Below the pieces are notes generated by a model. That model was given only the letters and a program-made list of their open reading frames with translations. It was not told where the DNA came from and did no database searches. The position numbers and the translations under genes are program-made. A stretch of 64,000 bases of DNA from Sporocytophaga sp. (GTDB lineage: Bacteria; Bacteroidota; Bacteroidia; Cytophagales; Cytophagaceae). The stretch lies in the NCBI GenBank assembly GCA_024707265.1, contig JANQAB010000010.1, positions 434,001-498,000 of the forward strand, written 5' to 3'. The stretch's first letter is position 1; every line of letters starts with the position of its first letter. Positions 1-9,637 of the stretch are shown here, in pieces.

Positions 1-2
1 CA

Positions 3-299
3 AAAATTGATTTCGCCTTTAATTCTGATTCGGCTAATTCCATTACACCTTATGATACAATCTGTGTCGATATCACTCCTATTTTTGGTATAGTTAAATC
101 CTGCCACCCTGCTTCTGATGAAAAGCTCAATTATGCAAATGGGTTTTCAATTTACTATCCTTTTACTTTTTTGATTATTCTTGCCATGGGGGCAAGTTTT
201 GCAGCCCTTTTCGTTAAATCCAGTGAAACAGGATTTTCCCTTTCAATACTGGCTATGATCCTATTTATAATCGTTCAATTTCTGCTGGCTAAAAGCTGA
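3..299 (+). CDS. Membrane protein, C-terminal part only
   Basis: The reading frame is open from the window edge to a TGA at 297-299, so only the last 98 residues are visible and the start lies outside. A polar stretch is followed by two hydrophobic segments separated by a short loop with K and E, which suggests a membrane anchor or the last two helices of a membrane protein; the protein ends in AKS. No family is recognised. The stop codon directly abuts the stop codon of the convergent msrA gene (297-299 against 300-302), so the two genes end tail to tail with no spacer and no room for a separate terminator. Confidence 0.6.
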   Translation, partial: KIDFAFNSDSANSITPYDTICVDITPIFGIVKSCHPASDEKLNYANGFSIYYPFTFLIILAMGASFAALFVKSSETGFSLSILAMILFIIVQFLLAKS

Positions 300-968
300 T
301 CATTTTTTTAATTTATCACCAAACACCTTTTTAAATTTTTCAACCTTTGGCTTTATTACATAGGTACAATAAGGTTGTCCCTGATTCAGATTGAAATAAT
401 TCTGGTGATAGTCTTCCGCAGGGAAGAATTTGCTGACAGGCACGATTTCAGTTACAATAGGACTGCTGAACGCTCCCGACTTATCGAGCTCTTTTTTATA
501 TTTTTCTGCCAGCTCTTTTTGTTCTGTATTATGATAAAAAACAGCCGAACGGTACTGAGTCCCAACATCATTGCCTTGTCTGTTCAGAGTAGTAGGATCG
601 TGAGTCTGCCAGAATACTTCCAGCAAATCCTTAAAAGAAACTACCTCAGGGTCATAATAAACCTGGATAACTTCAGCATGACCAGTGTTGCCTGTACAAA
701 TTTCTTTATAAGTAGGATTGTCTACATGTCCACCTGTATAGCCGGACACGACTTTATGCACACCTTTCATATCCTGAAAAATTGCCTCTACACACCAAAA
801 GCATCCAGCACCGAATGTGGCAGTATCTATATTTGCCATGGGATTTATGATTTCTTCTTTAACATTAGCATTGTTTGCCTGCTCTTTTGACTTCGCACAT
901 GAAACCAGGAAAAAAGCAAGGAACAGATAAGTGAGTGACAAGAATTTTAATTTGTCTGACATAGTCAT
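300..968 (-). CDS. msrA: Peptide-methionine (S)-S-oxide reductase, lipoprotein form
   Basis: MsrA reduces methionine-S-sulfoxide in proteins and free methionine. The family signature GCFWC lies at residues 55-59, with C56 as the catalytic cysteine. The family blocks VVSGYTGG and the later HQNYFN-type segment are also present. The N-terminus has a hydrophobic signal segment ending in the lipobox LVSC, with C24 as the lipidated residue, so this copy should sit in the envelope, where it would repair oxidised outer-membrane or periplasmic proteins. The length of 222 residues is the usual MsrA domain plus this signal. The start could also be the second ATG, two codons downstream. It converges with the preceding gene. 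Confidence 0.95.
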   Translation of the reverse strand: MTMSDKLKFLSLTYLFLAFFLVSCAKSKEQANNANVKEEIINPMANIDTATFGAGCFWCVEAIFQDMKGVHKVVSGYTGGHVDNPTYKEICTGNTGHAEVIQVYYDPEVVSFKDLLEVFWQTHDPTTLNRQGNDVGTQYRSAVFYHNTEQKELAEKYKKELDKSGAFSSPIVTEIVPVSKFFPAEDYHQNYFNLNQGQPYCTYVIKPKVEKFKKVFGDKLKK

Positions 969-1046
969 CTTTTATATAATACTTTAAAACAAAGTACAGC
1001 TAAGAGATAACAATATTCGGACATTTTTTGGTTTCTATCAATCGTT

Positions 1047-1742
1047 TTACCTGGAATGAGTCATTCGTTTATAAGCTATTAGCATTTTGTCCTGCGAATA
1101 CTTCAATTTATACATAATAAACAATAGAAAAAATGTCATCTGAAGCTTATAAATACCATTCTCAAGATACTTCTTCGCTGAAACCAGAACATGCTTATTG
1201 ACGATTTTGAACTTTGCCTTACTTTTAATTCTCTCAATTAATTCAAGGTCTTCAAGAAAATAAAGCTTCTCGTCAAAACCATTACAGTTTTTAAACTCTT
1301 CTTTAGTTACAAATAAACTCTGATCACCAAATTTTACATAATCAGAATTAAATCGGGTAAACCAGCAATTCAGCCTTAAAAACCAATGGTTGTAATCAAC
1401 CTGAAGCCTGAAACAGCCTGCAGAATAACCATCCTTCACGGCAAAAATAATATCATCACAGAAACCTTTGGGAGGAAAAGTATTGGCATGGATGAAATAA
1501 AGAATATCTCCGGATGCACTTGTAGCCGCAAAATTCATTTGGGCTGCTCTTCCCCTTACTGGACATATCAAAACTCTCGCTCCCTGCTGACGGGCAATAG
1601 TTACGGTTTCATCATTGCTATTTCCGTCTGCCACGATGATCTCCTGAAGTAGAGAAGGATTTGACTGTCTTTTAAGGTACTTAATTAATCGTCCAATATT
1701 CTCCTCTTCCTGAAAAGTGGGAATTATTACACTGATTTTCAT
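1047..1742 (-). CDS. Family 2 glycosyltransferase (TIGR04283-like)
   Basis: This 231-residue protein has a GT-A fold. It begins with SVIIPTFQEEENI, followed by a nucleotide-binding VADGNSNDET block (residues 37-46). It then has the GRAAQMNFAA and YFIHANT blocks that are diagnostic for the subgroup often called rSAM/selenodomain-associated transferase 2. HANT takes the place of the more usual HADT, so the metal-binding DXD-type Asp appears as Asn; this is worth noting because it could affect metal binding. The C-terminal part carries one hydrophobic segment near residue 205. The substrate is not predictable from sequence. It lies alone between msrA and a LytTR regulator, on the same strand. 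Confidence 0.85.
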   Translation of the reverse strand: MKISVIIPTFQEEENIGRLIKYLKRQSNPSLLQEIIVADGNSNDETVTIARQQGARVLICPVRGRAAQMNFAATSASGDILYFIHANTFPPKGFCDDIIFAVKDGYSAGCFRLQVDYNHWFLRLNCWFTRFNSDYVKFGDQSLFVTKEEFKNCNGFDEKLYFLEDLELIERIKSKAKFKIVNKHVLVSAKKYLENGIYKLQMTFFLLFIMYKLKYSQDKMLIAYKRMTHSR

Positions 1743-1857
1743 AAAGTTTAAAATATCAAAAATAACATTGAACTAATCCCAATGTTTCCAAATCGTTAGA
1801 GGGTAGGGAAAAGAGATTATTTAAAAATTTAAAACAAAAACAAATGCGGCTTGTATA

Positions 1858-2608
1858 TTAGGACCCGAACCGATCCAGAAAGTCTTGTTTCTTTGAGGGA
1901 GAAACATCGATTTCAGAGCCGTCAGACATTACTACCTGACCTCCTTTTCCTCTTCTGTACTTCTTAATAAATTGAATATTGATCAGATGAGATTTGTGTA
2001 CCCGCATAAAATCATAGTCTTCCAATAATCCTTCAAAGTGCTTCAAAGTGCGGCAAATAAGCATCTTTTTACCTTCATTTATAATGACATCTGTAAAATT
2101 ATCATTTGCCTGGCATCGGATAATATCTTTCACCTGAACCACTTCAAACCCTTCCATTGTCGGCAATACAATCTTCTGTAGCTGCTTGTTTACAATATTG
2201 ATATTTTCTATCAGTATCTTGGTATGTATGAATTCTTTTGATTTTTTCTCTTTGAACTTTTATTTTATCAACTGCAGCAACCAATTCATCAATATCTATA
2301 GGTTTGAGGATATAGTAAGCAGCACTGCAATTGAGAGCTTTCATGGCATAATTGCTGAATGCAGTTACAAACACAGTCTCAAATGTTATTTCTTTTACTT
2401 GTTCCAATAAATCAAAAGCATTGCCATAAGGCATTTCAACATCTAGGAAAAGTATATCTGGCCTGCACTTTTCAATAACTTCCAAACCCGACTTTACTGA
2501 ATCTGCAAGACCAACAACTTCTACATTCGTGCAATACTTTTGAATGTAATGCGACAATGTTTCTCTTCCGGAAACCTCATCATCTACAATAACAGCTTTC
2601 ATTACCAT
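1858..2608 (-). pseudogene. LytTR-family response regulator, frameshifted
   Basis: Two frames together make a normal LytR/AlgR-type regulator of about 249 residues. The first (2608 down to about 2240) is a receiver domain with VDDE near the start, the phospho-acceptor Asp in ILFLDVEMP, and KP at the end of the domain. The second contains a LytTR DNA-binding domain with MRVHKSHLIN. The switch falls at the T4 run 2236-2239 or the T6 run 2242-2247 (plus strand). Removing one base joins KVQREKIK to EFIHTKILIENIN, the expected linker. The downstream frame is fully open across this linker, so the MPTMEG start is not real. It is the partner of the histidine kinase directly upstream (11-bp gap). Confidence 0.88.
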
Positions 2609-2619
2609 ACTCCCTAATT

Positions 2620-4554
2620 TTACTTTGTTCCAATTGTGATGATAACTTTCGTTCCGGATTGATTGACTTCATCCAGATCCTGAATCACAACTTTCATTTG
2701 TGTTTTGTACAATTCATTAATAATCCCAAGCCTGCTTTCAATATTCTTCATCCCAAGAGAGCTGCTTTCCTTCTGATTCTGGGTTTTAATTTCTCTGGAC
2801 TTCTTTCTGCCTATTCCATTATCAACAATGATAACCTCTATCCCACTCTGTACCTGGGAAACCTTGACTTTCAAAATACCCTTTTCCTCTTTATACCTTA
2901 AACCATGCCATACAGCATTTTCTATATATGGCTGAATTAACATGGGAGGCATTTCAAGCTCTCTGTTAATAGATTCATCTATCTCGAAATAATAGTCGAA
3001 CTTTTCAGGGAAACGAGAATGCTCAAGCTGCAGGTATAATTCAAGTATCCTAATCTCAGTAGCAATCGGAACAAAGTCATGCTGACTGTTTTCCATTACA
3101 GCTCTCATTAATTTTGAAAAATCGGAGAGGTATTTATTAGCAGACCTTTCATCATTTTTGGCAATGAAATTATTTACTGAATTCAGTGCATTAAAAATAA
3201 AATGCGGATTCATCTGGCTGCTTAGTGATTTTAAGGCAAGCTGCTGATTGGAAATCCTTCTTTTACGCGAGCTGGCAAATACAATCCAGGAACTGCCGAA
3301 TACCAGTAATAAACCGGACATTAACCCGTAAATGATCAATTGCTGACGCTTCAAACCTGCTTCTCTGATTTTCTGATCCTTTCTCAGCAGGTCAATGGTC
3401 TTTTGATTCAGAGCCATATCCTTTTCAAGCATCTCTAACTTTTTTTGCCTGGATATAAGATCATCTTTTCCATATAAAAGATTATTTATCTCACCCTCTT
3501 TCTGTGATAAAATGGAATCTTTAAGGGATAAATATTCTTCATACAAAGCCATTGACTTATTAATATTCCCTGATTCTTTATAAGCTTTGGACAAAGCCTT
3601 TAACCCAACTGCTTTTTTCATCAAGTCTCCGGATTCCTCCGATAATTGAATACCTTTTTCTATGAAAGACAGAGCATTCGCAGAACTTTTTTGTTCCAGG
3701 TATAAATTACCGACATCGACATACTCTTTTGCAAGTGCGTCTTTGTCATCTAACTTTATATTTAAATCTAATGATTTCTGTTTGGCCTTCAGAGCATCAT
3801 CAATTCTGTTTTGCTTGCTATAGGCCCGGCTTATGTTATTATAGATATCCGCTTTGGTCTTTTCATCCTTGCTTTCCTCAGCGATTTCCTCAAGCTTTTC
3901 ATAATGCTGAATAGCCTTATTTGTTTTTTCCTGTTCCAGATAAACCTTCCCTATTCTGTTATTCGCATCAATGATTCCGTCCTTATTTTTATCCTTTTCT
4001 TCTATAGCAAGTGCAGCAGTGTATTCAGCTAAAGCCTGCTTGTAATTCCCAAGTAACAAATAGAGGTCACCGTTTTTATTCCTCCACCTTACCTGCTCTT
4101 TTCTGTTAAGTTTACTTTCCGCATCTTTAATTAATTGATTATTAATTTCAATAGCTTCTTTAATATTATTACCTTTTTCGTATGAAAGAGATAAACCTAT
4201 AAGAGTCTCATTTACAAGGTAAGATTCCTTTAGATTTCTGAAAATCTCAAGTGCTTTCAGATAATTCTCCTGGCCTTTGGAGTATATACTCTGATTGGTA
4301 TTAATTTCTCCAAGCAATTTATAACATAAGCCTTCTAATCTTTTATCTCCCTCTTTAAGGTTTAATGTCAAAGCTTCCTGAATGTAATCAATAGCTTTAC
4401 CAGGATCTGTTGCTGCAATTTTTGCAGCTTTATCAATTAGAGCATAAGCAGGATCCGGAGCCACTGAAGATTTACTAAATTTTACTTTCTTATCCTGTGC
4501 GTTAAGATGCACTCCTGCAAACAGCACAAGAACTATCAATACAAATTTCCGCAT
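2620..4554 (-). CDS. TPR-containing sensor histidine kinase (LytS/His_kinase family)
   Basis: This 644-residue kinase starts with a cleavable signal peptide (VLFAGVHLNAQ). A periplasmic array of about seven tetratricopeptide repeats follows (residues 30-340), then a coiled stretch and one transmembrane helix (LIIYGLMSGLLLVFGSSWIVF, near 405-425). The cytoplasmic His_kinase domain has the phospho-acceptor block SQMNPHFIFNALNSV. The ATP-binding part contains PPMLIQPYIENAVWHG and IIVDNGIGR. This architecture is common in Bacteroidota and pairs with LytTR regulators, matching the next gene. The TPR array would sense a periplasmic protein or cell-wall state; the signal is unknown. Confidence 0.92.
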   Translation of the reverse strand: MRKFVLIVLVLFAGVHLNAQDKKVKFSKSSVAPDPAYALIDKAAKIAATDPGKAIDYIQEALTLNLKEGDKRLEGLCYKLLGEINTNQSIYSKGQENYLKALEIFRNLKESYLVNETLIGLSLSYEKGNNIKEAIEINNQLIKDAESKLNRKEQVRWRNKNGDLYLLLGNYKQALAEYTAALAIEEKDKNKDGIIDANNRIGKVYLEQEKTNKAIQHYEKLEEIAEESKDEKTKADIYNNISRAYSKQNRIDDALKAKQKSLDLNIKLDDKDALAKEYVDVGNLYLEQKSSANALSFIEKGIQLSEESGDLMKKAVGLKALSKAYKESGNINKSMALYEEYLSLKDSILSQKEGEINNLLYGKDDLISRQKKLEMLEKDMALNQKTIDLLRKDQKIREAGLKRQQLIIYGLMSGLLLVFGSSWIVFASSRKRRISNQQLALKSLSSQMNPHFIFNALNSVNNFIAKNDERSANKYLSDFSKLMRAVMENSQHDFVPIATEIRILELYLQLEHSRFPEKFDYYFEIDESINRELEMPPMLIQPYIENAVWHGLRYKEEKGILKVKVSQVQSGIEVIIVDNGIGRKKSREIKTQNQKESSSLGMKNIESRLGIINELYKTQMKVVIQDLDEVNQSGTKVIITIGTK

Positions 4555-4736
4555 CTTAATACATTTAAAACCATCAACGTCAAAATTACAAAATAATTGA
4601 CTAACAGTTTTTTACAACGATATAAATATTTTCCCTAAGTCCTGATTCAATTTCACTAAGTGGAATTGCTGGTTGGCTCAGTTTCACTTTACCTACTTCA
4701 TATTTCCATATACCTTTCTGAAAAATTAAAACTCTT

Positions 4737-5922
4737 ATGGATATGATAATGAGAAAAAAGACTATTCTCCTGCTCACCACATTTTGGTTTGCTTTTGCCT
4801 GTTCGCTTTACGGAAATAATTTTCTTATGCTATTTAAAAAGAATAGTATGGCAAAAGCGTTAAGTCCTCCGGATCCATCACCTCAACAAAAGAAAATTAA
4901 GGTTGCCCTTCTGTTAGACACAAGCAATAGTATGGATGGATTAATAGAACAGGCTAAATCTCAACTCTGGACTATTGTCAATGAACTCGCTCAGGCTAAA
5001 TGTGATGGGATCAAACCTACTATACAGATAGCATTGTATGAGTATGGCAATGATAGATTGAGCGCTATGGAAGGTTATATAAAAATGGTAACTCCACTAA
5101 CGGATGATCTTGATAAAATTTCTGAAGATCTTTTTAAACTGACTACTAATGGAGGCAGTGAATTTTGTGGTCAGGTAATACAGACTGCCTGCAATCAACT
5201 GGACTGGTCTCCTGATGGAAAAGATTTGCAGGTAATTTTTATAGCAGGAAATGAGCCATTTAACCAGGGTGGTGTTCCTTATCAAAAGGCCTGTGCTATG
5301 GCCACCTCTAAAAATGTTATAGTTAATACTATTTATTGTGGGCCATACGAGGAAGGGATTTCAGGCCTTTGGAAAAGCGGAGCAGATATTACCAAAGGAA
5401 ATTATATGAGTATAGAACAGGATAGAAAAACAGTTTATATCCCCTCTCCTTATGATGACAAAATTTCTGATCTGAATACCCAATTAAATACCACATATGT
5501 TGAATATGGAAACTTAGGTAAAGAAAAGAAAATAAAGCAGGCAGAACAGGATGTCAATGCTGAAAAATATGGTAAAGAAAATAAAGTAAACAGAGCTGTA
5601 AGCAAGAGCTCTCATGTTTATAAAAATAAAAGCTGGGACTTAGTTGATGCTTCAGATGAGAAAGACTTTAAAGTGGAACAAGTTCCGGACTCTGACCTGC
5701 CTCAGGAAATGCAGAACATGACATCAGTTCAGAAGCAGAAGTATATTGAAACCAAGAAAGCTGACAGAGAAAAAAATCAAGACTGAAATACATCAGTTGA
5801 ATATACAGAGAGAAAAATATATTGCTGAACAGAAAAAATCTGAAGCTTCTGAAAAGTCGCTTGACAAGGCAATGATAGAAGCCATAAAAAAACAGGCCGC
5901 GGAGAAGAATCTTACTTTTTAA
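4737..5922 (+). pseudogene. von Willebrand factor A domain protein, 3' frameshift
   Basis: A secreted or lipid-anchored protein with a signal segment (TFWFAFACSLYG), then a VWA domain whose metal-ion-dependent adhesion site is visible as DTSNSMD (DxSxS, near residue 62) with the later VIFIAGNEPFNQG strand. The C-terminal third is a charged, K/E-rich helical tail. The first frame stops at 5786, but after the A7 run at 5770-5776 the next frame continues with KTEIHQLNIQREKYI and ends in AMIEAIKKQAAEKN before a TAA at 5920-5922. That ending is what I expect for this group of VWA proteins, so one extra A accounts for the break. The restored length is 394 residues. It is divergent from the kinase gene. 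Confidence 0.8.
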
Positions 5923-5940
5923 TTTTACTTTTTACCTGGA

Positions 5941-5971
5941 AGAGAAAGGTTGTTAACCTTTCTCTTTTTTT
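5941..5971. terminator. Rho-independent terminator
   Basis: An 11-bp perfect stem (AGAGAAAGGTT with its complement), a 3-base loop and a run of seven T. It lies 18 bp after the restored stop of the VWA gene, which supports 5922 as the true end of that gene. It is followed by the convergent end of the T9SS gene. Confidence 0.85.
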
Positions 5972-6011
5972 AATTTAAAATCACTCTTATTAAAGATATT
6001 TTTTTAACCAC

Positions 6012-7436
6012 TTACTCAATAACTAATCTTGTCTTTTCAACGCTACCATCATTCAATTTTATAACAAGTAAATAAATTCCTGCACCGCACTCAGAGGTAA
6101 TACTAGCACCTGGTGCAAAGTTCCATACCTTACCATCTATGGCATATAAGCTCAGCTGAGAGACATCATTCGGTCTGTCAAGATAAAATGTACCTGATCC
6201 GGGATTAGGAAATACAGCTATCTTATCTCTTAAAAGATTTCTTTGAGGTATTGAAGTAATATCATAGAAATAAAGGTACTCAGTATCCTTGCGATAAAAA
6301 TAAGTTACAGGATCCCATATCTCCCGGAGTGCACTGATCATTTTACCATTCTCCAATACGCGGGTATGGAGGTCAGCAGGAACGGCCAGGGAAAAGCCGT
6401 TCTGAAATTCTTCCCTGTATCTTTCATATCCTGTTTCATCATAATAAACTTCAAGTCTGTCAATATGATTGGAAGTCTCCTTCACTGAAAACTCATCATA
6501 CTCCCAGATTGTCCTTGCTATAGTGTCACCTGAAGTTCCAACTCTGTAAGATGTGAGCTTTCTGTCATGTCCGTCATAAGTGATGGTCTGAAGTGTAGTA
6601 TCACCTGATGATGCAACACTGATGTAAGACGACAGGAGAATAGAGTCTGGATTTAAATCATGGTATCGATGGAAAGTAAGCTGGTAACGCTTTTCCCTTA
6701 GGCTATTATTCCCATTGAGTAAACGATAAACAGATATTGTATCCAATACATCCTGTTTATAACCATAATGAGTTATTTCGCTTATAGCAAGGTCTCCGAC
6801 ATTAAAGGAATAGGATTGTTTCTCTGCTCTTACTACCTGGCCCTTATTATTTCTCTGATAATTCCACCTTACGGAAGGATTTTTAATGACCTTTTGCCCC
6901 TCTGAAACATCCCAGAAGTTATGTTCCTTAAGGACTCCGTAGGTATCATATATCCATTCTTCATCTTGCCTCCAATCTCCCACCTCTTCCTGATACTGAT
7001 TACGAACAAAATAAACAAGCCTGTTACTTCCATCATATTCAAAGGTACAAGTGATGGTAACAGGTCTGGGATCAATGATTGATTGAAATATTAAAGGTAC
7101 ATCGTCCAGTAATCCTTCGTTGGTTTTAATATGTTTCTTAACTCTTCCCTTGGAATCATACTCTATAAAATGATTATAGTAGTGAGCCCTTGCCTGACTA
7201 TGATATTCAAAATAATACTCTTCCACCTTTGGAGGGTATCCATGTAAAGGAAGGTTTTTTTCATAGTAAAATGGCAAATCGGAGAGCTGACTGTAAACTG
7301 AATTCGATAGGAATGAAAAGATCAGCATAACTAAAACAGTGGAGATTTTACTGCTGTTTCTAACCAGAATATAAGTAATATCTGCAAACAAATTATTAGG
7401 GAGAATTAGCATGGTGATAGAATATTTATTCTTCAA
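6012..7436 (-). CDS. Secreted protein with T9SS type A sorting domain
   Basis: This 474-residue protein ends in a canonical C-terminal signal for the type IX secretion system. It has VFPNPGSGTFYL, a beta-rich stretch, a GIYLL motif and a basic final strand (KTRLVIE). The central region is built of short tyrosine-rich beta strands such as YDGSNRL and YDETGYERY, resembling the YD-repeat type of extracellular protein, but no catalytic residues are recognisable. The annotated start precedes a second candidate Met (MLIFSFLSNSVYSQ), which gives a cleaner signal peptide, so the mature protein probably begins near QLSD. It would be exported and anchored at the cell surface or released. Confidence 0.8.
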   Translation of the reverse strand: MKNKYSITMLILPNNLFADITYILVRNSSKISTVLVMLIFSFLSNSVYSQLSDLPFYYEKNLPLHGYPPKVEEYYFEYHSQARAHYYNHFIEYDSKGRVKKHIKTNEGLLDDVPLIFQSIIDPRPVTITCTFEYDGSNRLVYFVRNQYQEEVGDWRQDEEWIYDTYGVLKEHNFWDVSEGQKVIKNPSVRWNYQRNNKGQVVRAEKQSYSFNVGDLAISEITHYGYKQDVLDTISVYRLLNGNNSLREKRYQLTFHRYHDLNPDSILLSSYISVASSGDTTLQTITYDGHDRKLTSYRVGTSGDTIARTIWEYDEFSVKETSNHIDRLEVYYDETGYERYREEFQNGFSLAVPADLHTRVLENGKMISALREIWDPVTYFYRKDTEYLYFYDITSIPQRNLLRDKIAVFPNPGSGTFYLDRPNDVSQLSLYAIDGKVWNFAPGASITSECGAGIYLLVIKLNDGSVEKTRLVIE

Positions 7437-7579
7437 AAGAATTCGAAGTAAAGTATAATAATTGTAATTATAAAATATTTTTTTGGATTTTCCTTGCTTG
7501 CTAATTTACCCACTGCTATATTAGCAATCTCATTACTAGTAAAATAGTAAAGAATTTCCCTTCCCTAATTGATGTTTTT

Positions 7580-7639
7580 AAAGAACCTGCAAAGGCCATT
7601 GCCTCTGCACGATGGTGCTTTGCACCACGGTTCTTTTTT
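7580..7639 (+). ncRNA. Three-way-junction RNA-like element before DUF1800
   Basis: The sequence can fold into an 8-bp closing stem (7580-7587 with 7629-7636). Inside are a hairpin with 4+4 pairs around a single mismatch (7588-7609, loop CATT) and a second hairpin of 6 pairs (7613-7618 with 7622-7627, loop TTT). The closing stem ends in a T-rich run. It lies 46 bp before the DUF1800 start, in the space between two divergent genes. It could be a leader element with terminator character, or the terminator end of a small RNA. No known RNA family is recognised. Confidence 0.45.
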
Positions 7640-7685
7640 GCTTTATCCCACCCGAAGCAAGATGTTATATTAAACCCATTTTAAC

Positions 7686-9611
7686 ATGAAAAACACATTG
7701 TCGAGAAGGTCTTTTTTAACCATTGACAAAGATCAGGATCCCTTATTAAAGAACATCAGCCCCCATGCAAGAAAAAGCAATGATGGCAAAGCCAATGCCC
7801 GATCACAAGGTGACAATTGCACTACCACCACTTCGGGTGTTAGTCCATATACAGGGACATTTGGCAGAGCAGAGCTCATACATTTGCTTAAACGAACCAT
7901 GTATGGGGTAAAAAAATCCGATCTGGATTACTTTACAGGCAAGTCCTTGACAGAGGTGGTAAACGAACTGACCAGCAGCCTTCCAACAGCTATTCCCCAC
8001 TATCCTTTGCGGGAATACGATTCTACAGTTGGTAAAAATGGCAATGGGACTGTTGATTGGGGTGGTGTCGCACTAGGACAAGAATGGGGCCGACCAGAAA
8101 ATATTCTCTCCGGAAGTGGTGGCCAGCTTGGGATCTCAGACCCTACTGCTGATAATTTCTGGAGAGACAGATCTCTTCAGAAATGGAATATCGGCATTGC
8201 ACTGAACCAGGGACGAAATGTATATGAAAAACTAGTCCTCTTCTGGCTCAACCACTTTGCTATGAATTCCATCACGCTTAATTATTCCCAACGATCCTTT
8301 CTTTATACAAAGCTTATCAGAGAGAATGTCAATACAGATTTAAGGGACCTTGTAAAAGGAATTACCAAAGACCCTGCATACCTGATGTATCTTAATGGCC
8401 AGGATAATACTGCTAATTATCCGGATGAAAATTTTGCACGTGAAATTCAGGAGCTCTTTTGTATAGGTAAGGAAGTTCCTTTCGACAAGAGATATACAGA
8501 AGATGATGTAAAGATCTTTGCACGTTGCCTTACAGGTCATAAGGGCATCATTTTCAGGCAAGGTACACCTTATAACTTTTTAGGCGCTGACTATGGATTT
8601 CAGGCTACTGATCATGATTATGGTACCAAGCACAACCCGGCAAGGGCTGCAAAAAAGCTATCAGCATTTTACAGTAATAAAGTTATTACAGACAGCAACT
8701 TTTATGCAGCAACGGCAGGAGACAGCGAACTCAATCAACTTGTTGATATTATGTTTGATGATACTGACAAAAACATTTCAACGCTTGCAGGTACAGAGTT
8801 TCAAGGCTGGTCAAGAGCTGATATAGTTTCAGATTTTATTGTCAAGAAATTATACCGATGGTTTGTATTCTCTTATATAGACGACAACATAAAGACCAAT
8901 GTAATTAAGCCACTGGCCAATCTTTACAAGCAGAATAATTTTAAAATACTCCCGGTATTAAAGACTCTACTTGCAAGTCAACATTTCTTTGACATGCGCC
9001 ACAGAGGAGCTGCGATCAAAACTCCTTATGATGTAGTCATAGGTTTACTGAGAACTACCAATGGAGAATCACTTATTAATAATGTATCCGATGTGAGACA
9101 ACGTTATGTCCACCTTAATGCATTGCACCAGCAGTCATTAGGAATGGCAATGGGAGCTATAGAATCTCCCAATGTTGCGGGCTGGTCCCCATATTATCAA
9201 ATGCCTCAGTTCCATGAACTTTGGATTAATTCTGACACCCTCCCCAAACGTCAGGACTTTGCCAAACGCTATTGTGGTAATGGAGGTGGAGGAACCTGGT
9301 CTTTCGACTCTTTTCAACCCACATTAAATCAAATAGAATTTTGTAAAACATTAACCGCCCCATCCGATCCAAACGCTCTTATAAACGAGTTGAATGAATT
9401 GTTTTTAGGAATACCACTTACTTCCAATCAGAAAAGCACTATAAAGATGCAAACCCTACTCACTGGACAGACTACCGATAATTACTGGACACAGGCCTGG
9501 AACGCTGCTGCAGCCTCAGGTGCCACAACCCAGCAAAAAAATGTAGTCACCACGAGACTTAAATCTTTATTTGATGTGCTGGTAAGATTAGAAGAATTTC
9601 AATTAACCTAA
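7686..9611 (+). CDS. DUF1800 domain protein
   Basis: This 641-residue protein belongs to the DUF1800 family. It shows the family helix HLLKRTMYGVKKSDLDYF, the block KLVLFWLNHFAMNS, FAREIQELFCIGKE and EDDVKIFARCLTGHK. The biochemical function of this family is unknown. It is typically encoded beside a DUF1501 protein, as here (26 bp to the next start). The N-terminus has SRRSFL, resembling a Tat-type twin arginine, but no hydrophobic core follows, so export is uncertain. The pair probably forms one operon with the DUF1501 gene and is preceded by a structured element. Confidence 0.88.
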   Translation: MKNTLSRRSFLTIDKDQDPLLKNISPHARKSNDGKANARSQGDNCTTTTSGVSPYTGTFGRAELIHLLKRTMYGVKKSDLDYFTGKSLTEVVNELTSSLPTAIPHYPLREYDSTVGKNGNGTVDWGGVALGQEWGRPENILSGSGGQLGISDPTADNFWRDRSLQKWNIGIALNQGRNVYEKLVLFWLNHFAMNSITLNYSQRSFLYTKLIRENVNTDLRDLVKGITKDPAYLMYLNGQDNTANYPDENFAREIQELFCIGKEVPFDKRYTEDDVKIFARCLTGHKGIIFRQGTPYNFLGADYGFQATDHDYGTKHNPARAAKKLSAFYSNKVITDSNFYAATAGDSELNQLVDIMFDDTDKNISTLAGTEFQGWSRADIVSDFIVKKLYRWFVFSYIDDNIKTNVIKPLANLYKQNNFKILPVLKTLLASQHFFDMRHRGAAIKTPYDVVIGLLRTTNGESLINNVSDVRQRYVHLNALHQQSLGMAMGAIESPNVAGWSPYYQMPQFHELWINSDTLPKRQDFAKRYCGNGGGGTWSFDSFQPTLNQIEFCKTLTAPSDPNALINELNELFLGIPLTSNQKSTIKMQTLLTGQTTDNYWTQAWNAAAASGATTQQKNVVTTRLKSLFDVLVRLEEFQLT

Positions 9612-9637
9612 AACATAACATACAAAATCTATCAACT

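Noticed and set aside
375..890. Plus-strand open frame opposite msrA
   Set aside because: It lies entirely inside the msrA gene in antisense and has no protein-like composition.
2144..2166. Programmed frameshift between receiver and LytTR domains
   Set aside because: No slippery heptamer with a downstream structure was seen, and similar breaks occur in unrelated genes, so a general indel cause is more likely.
2186..2410. Plus-strand frame opposite the response regulator
   Set aside because: Shadow of the real gene; the complement carries clear receiver motifs.
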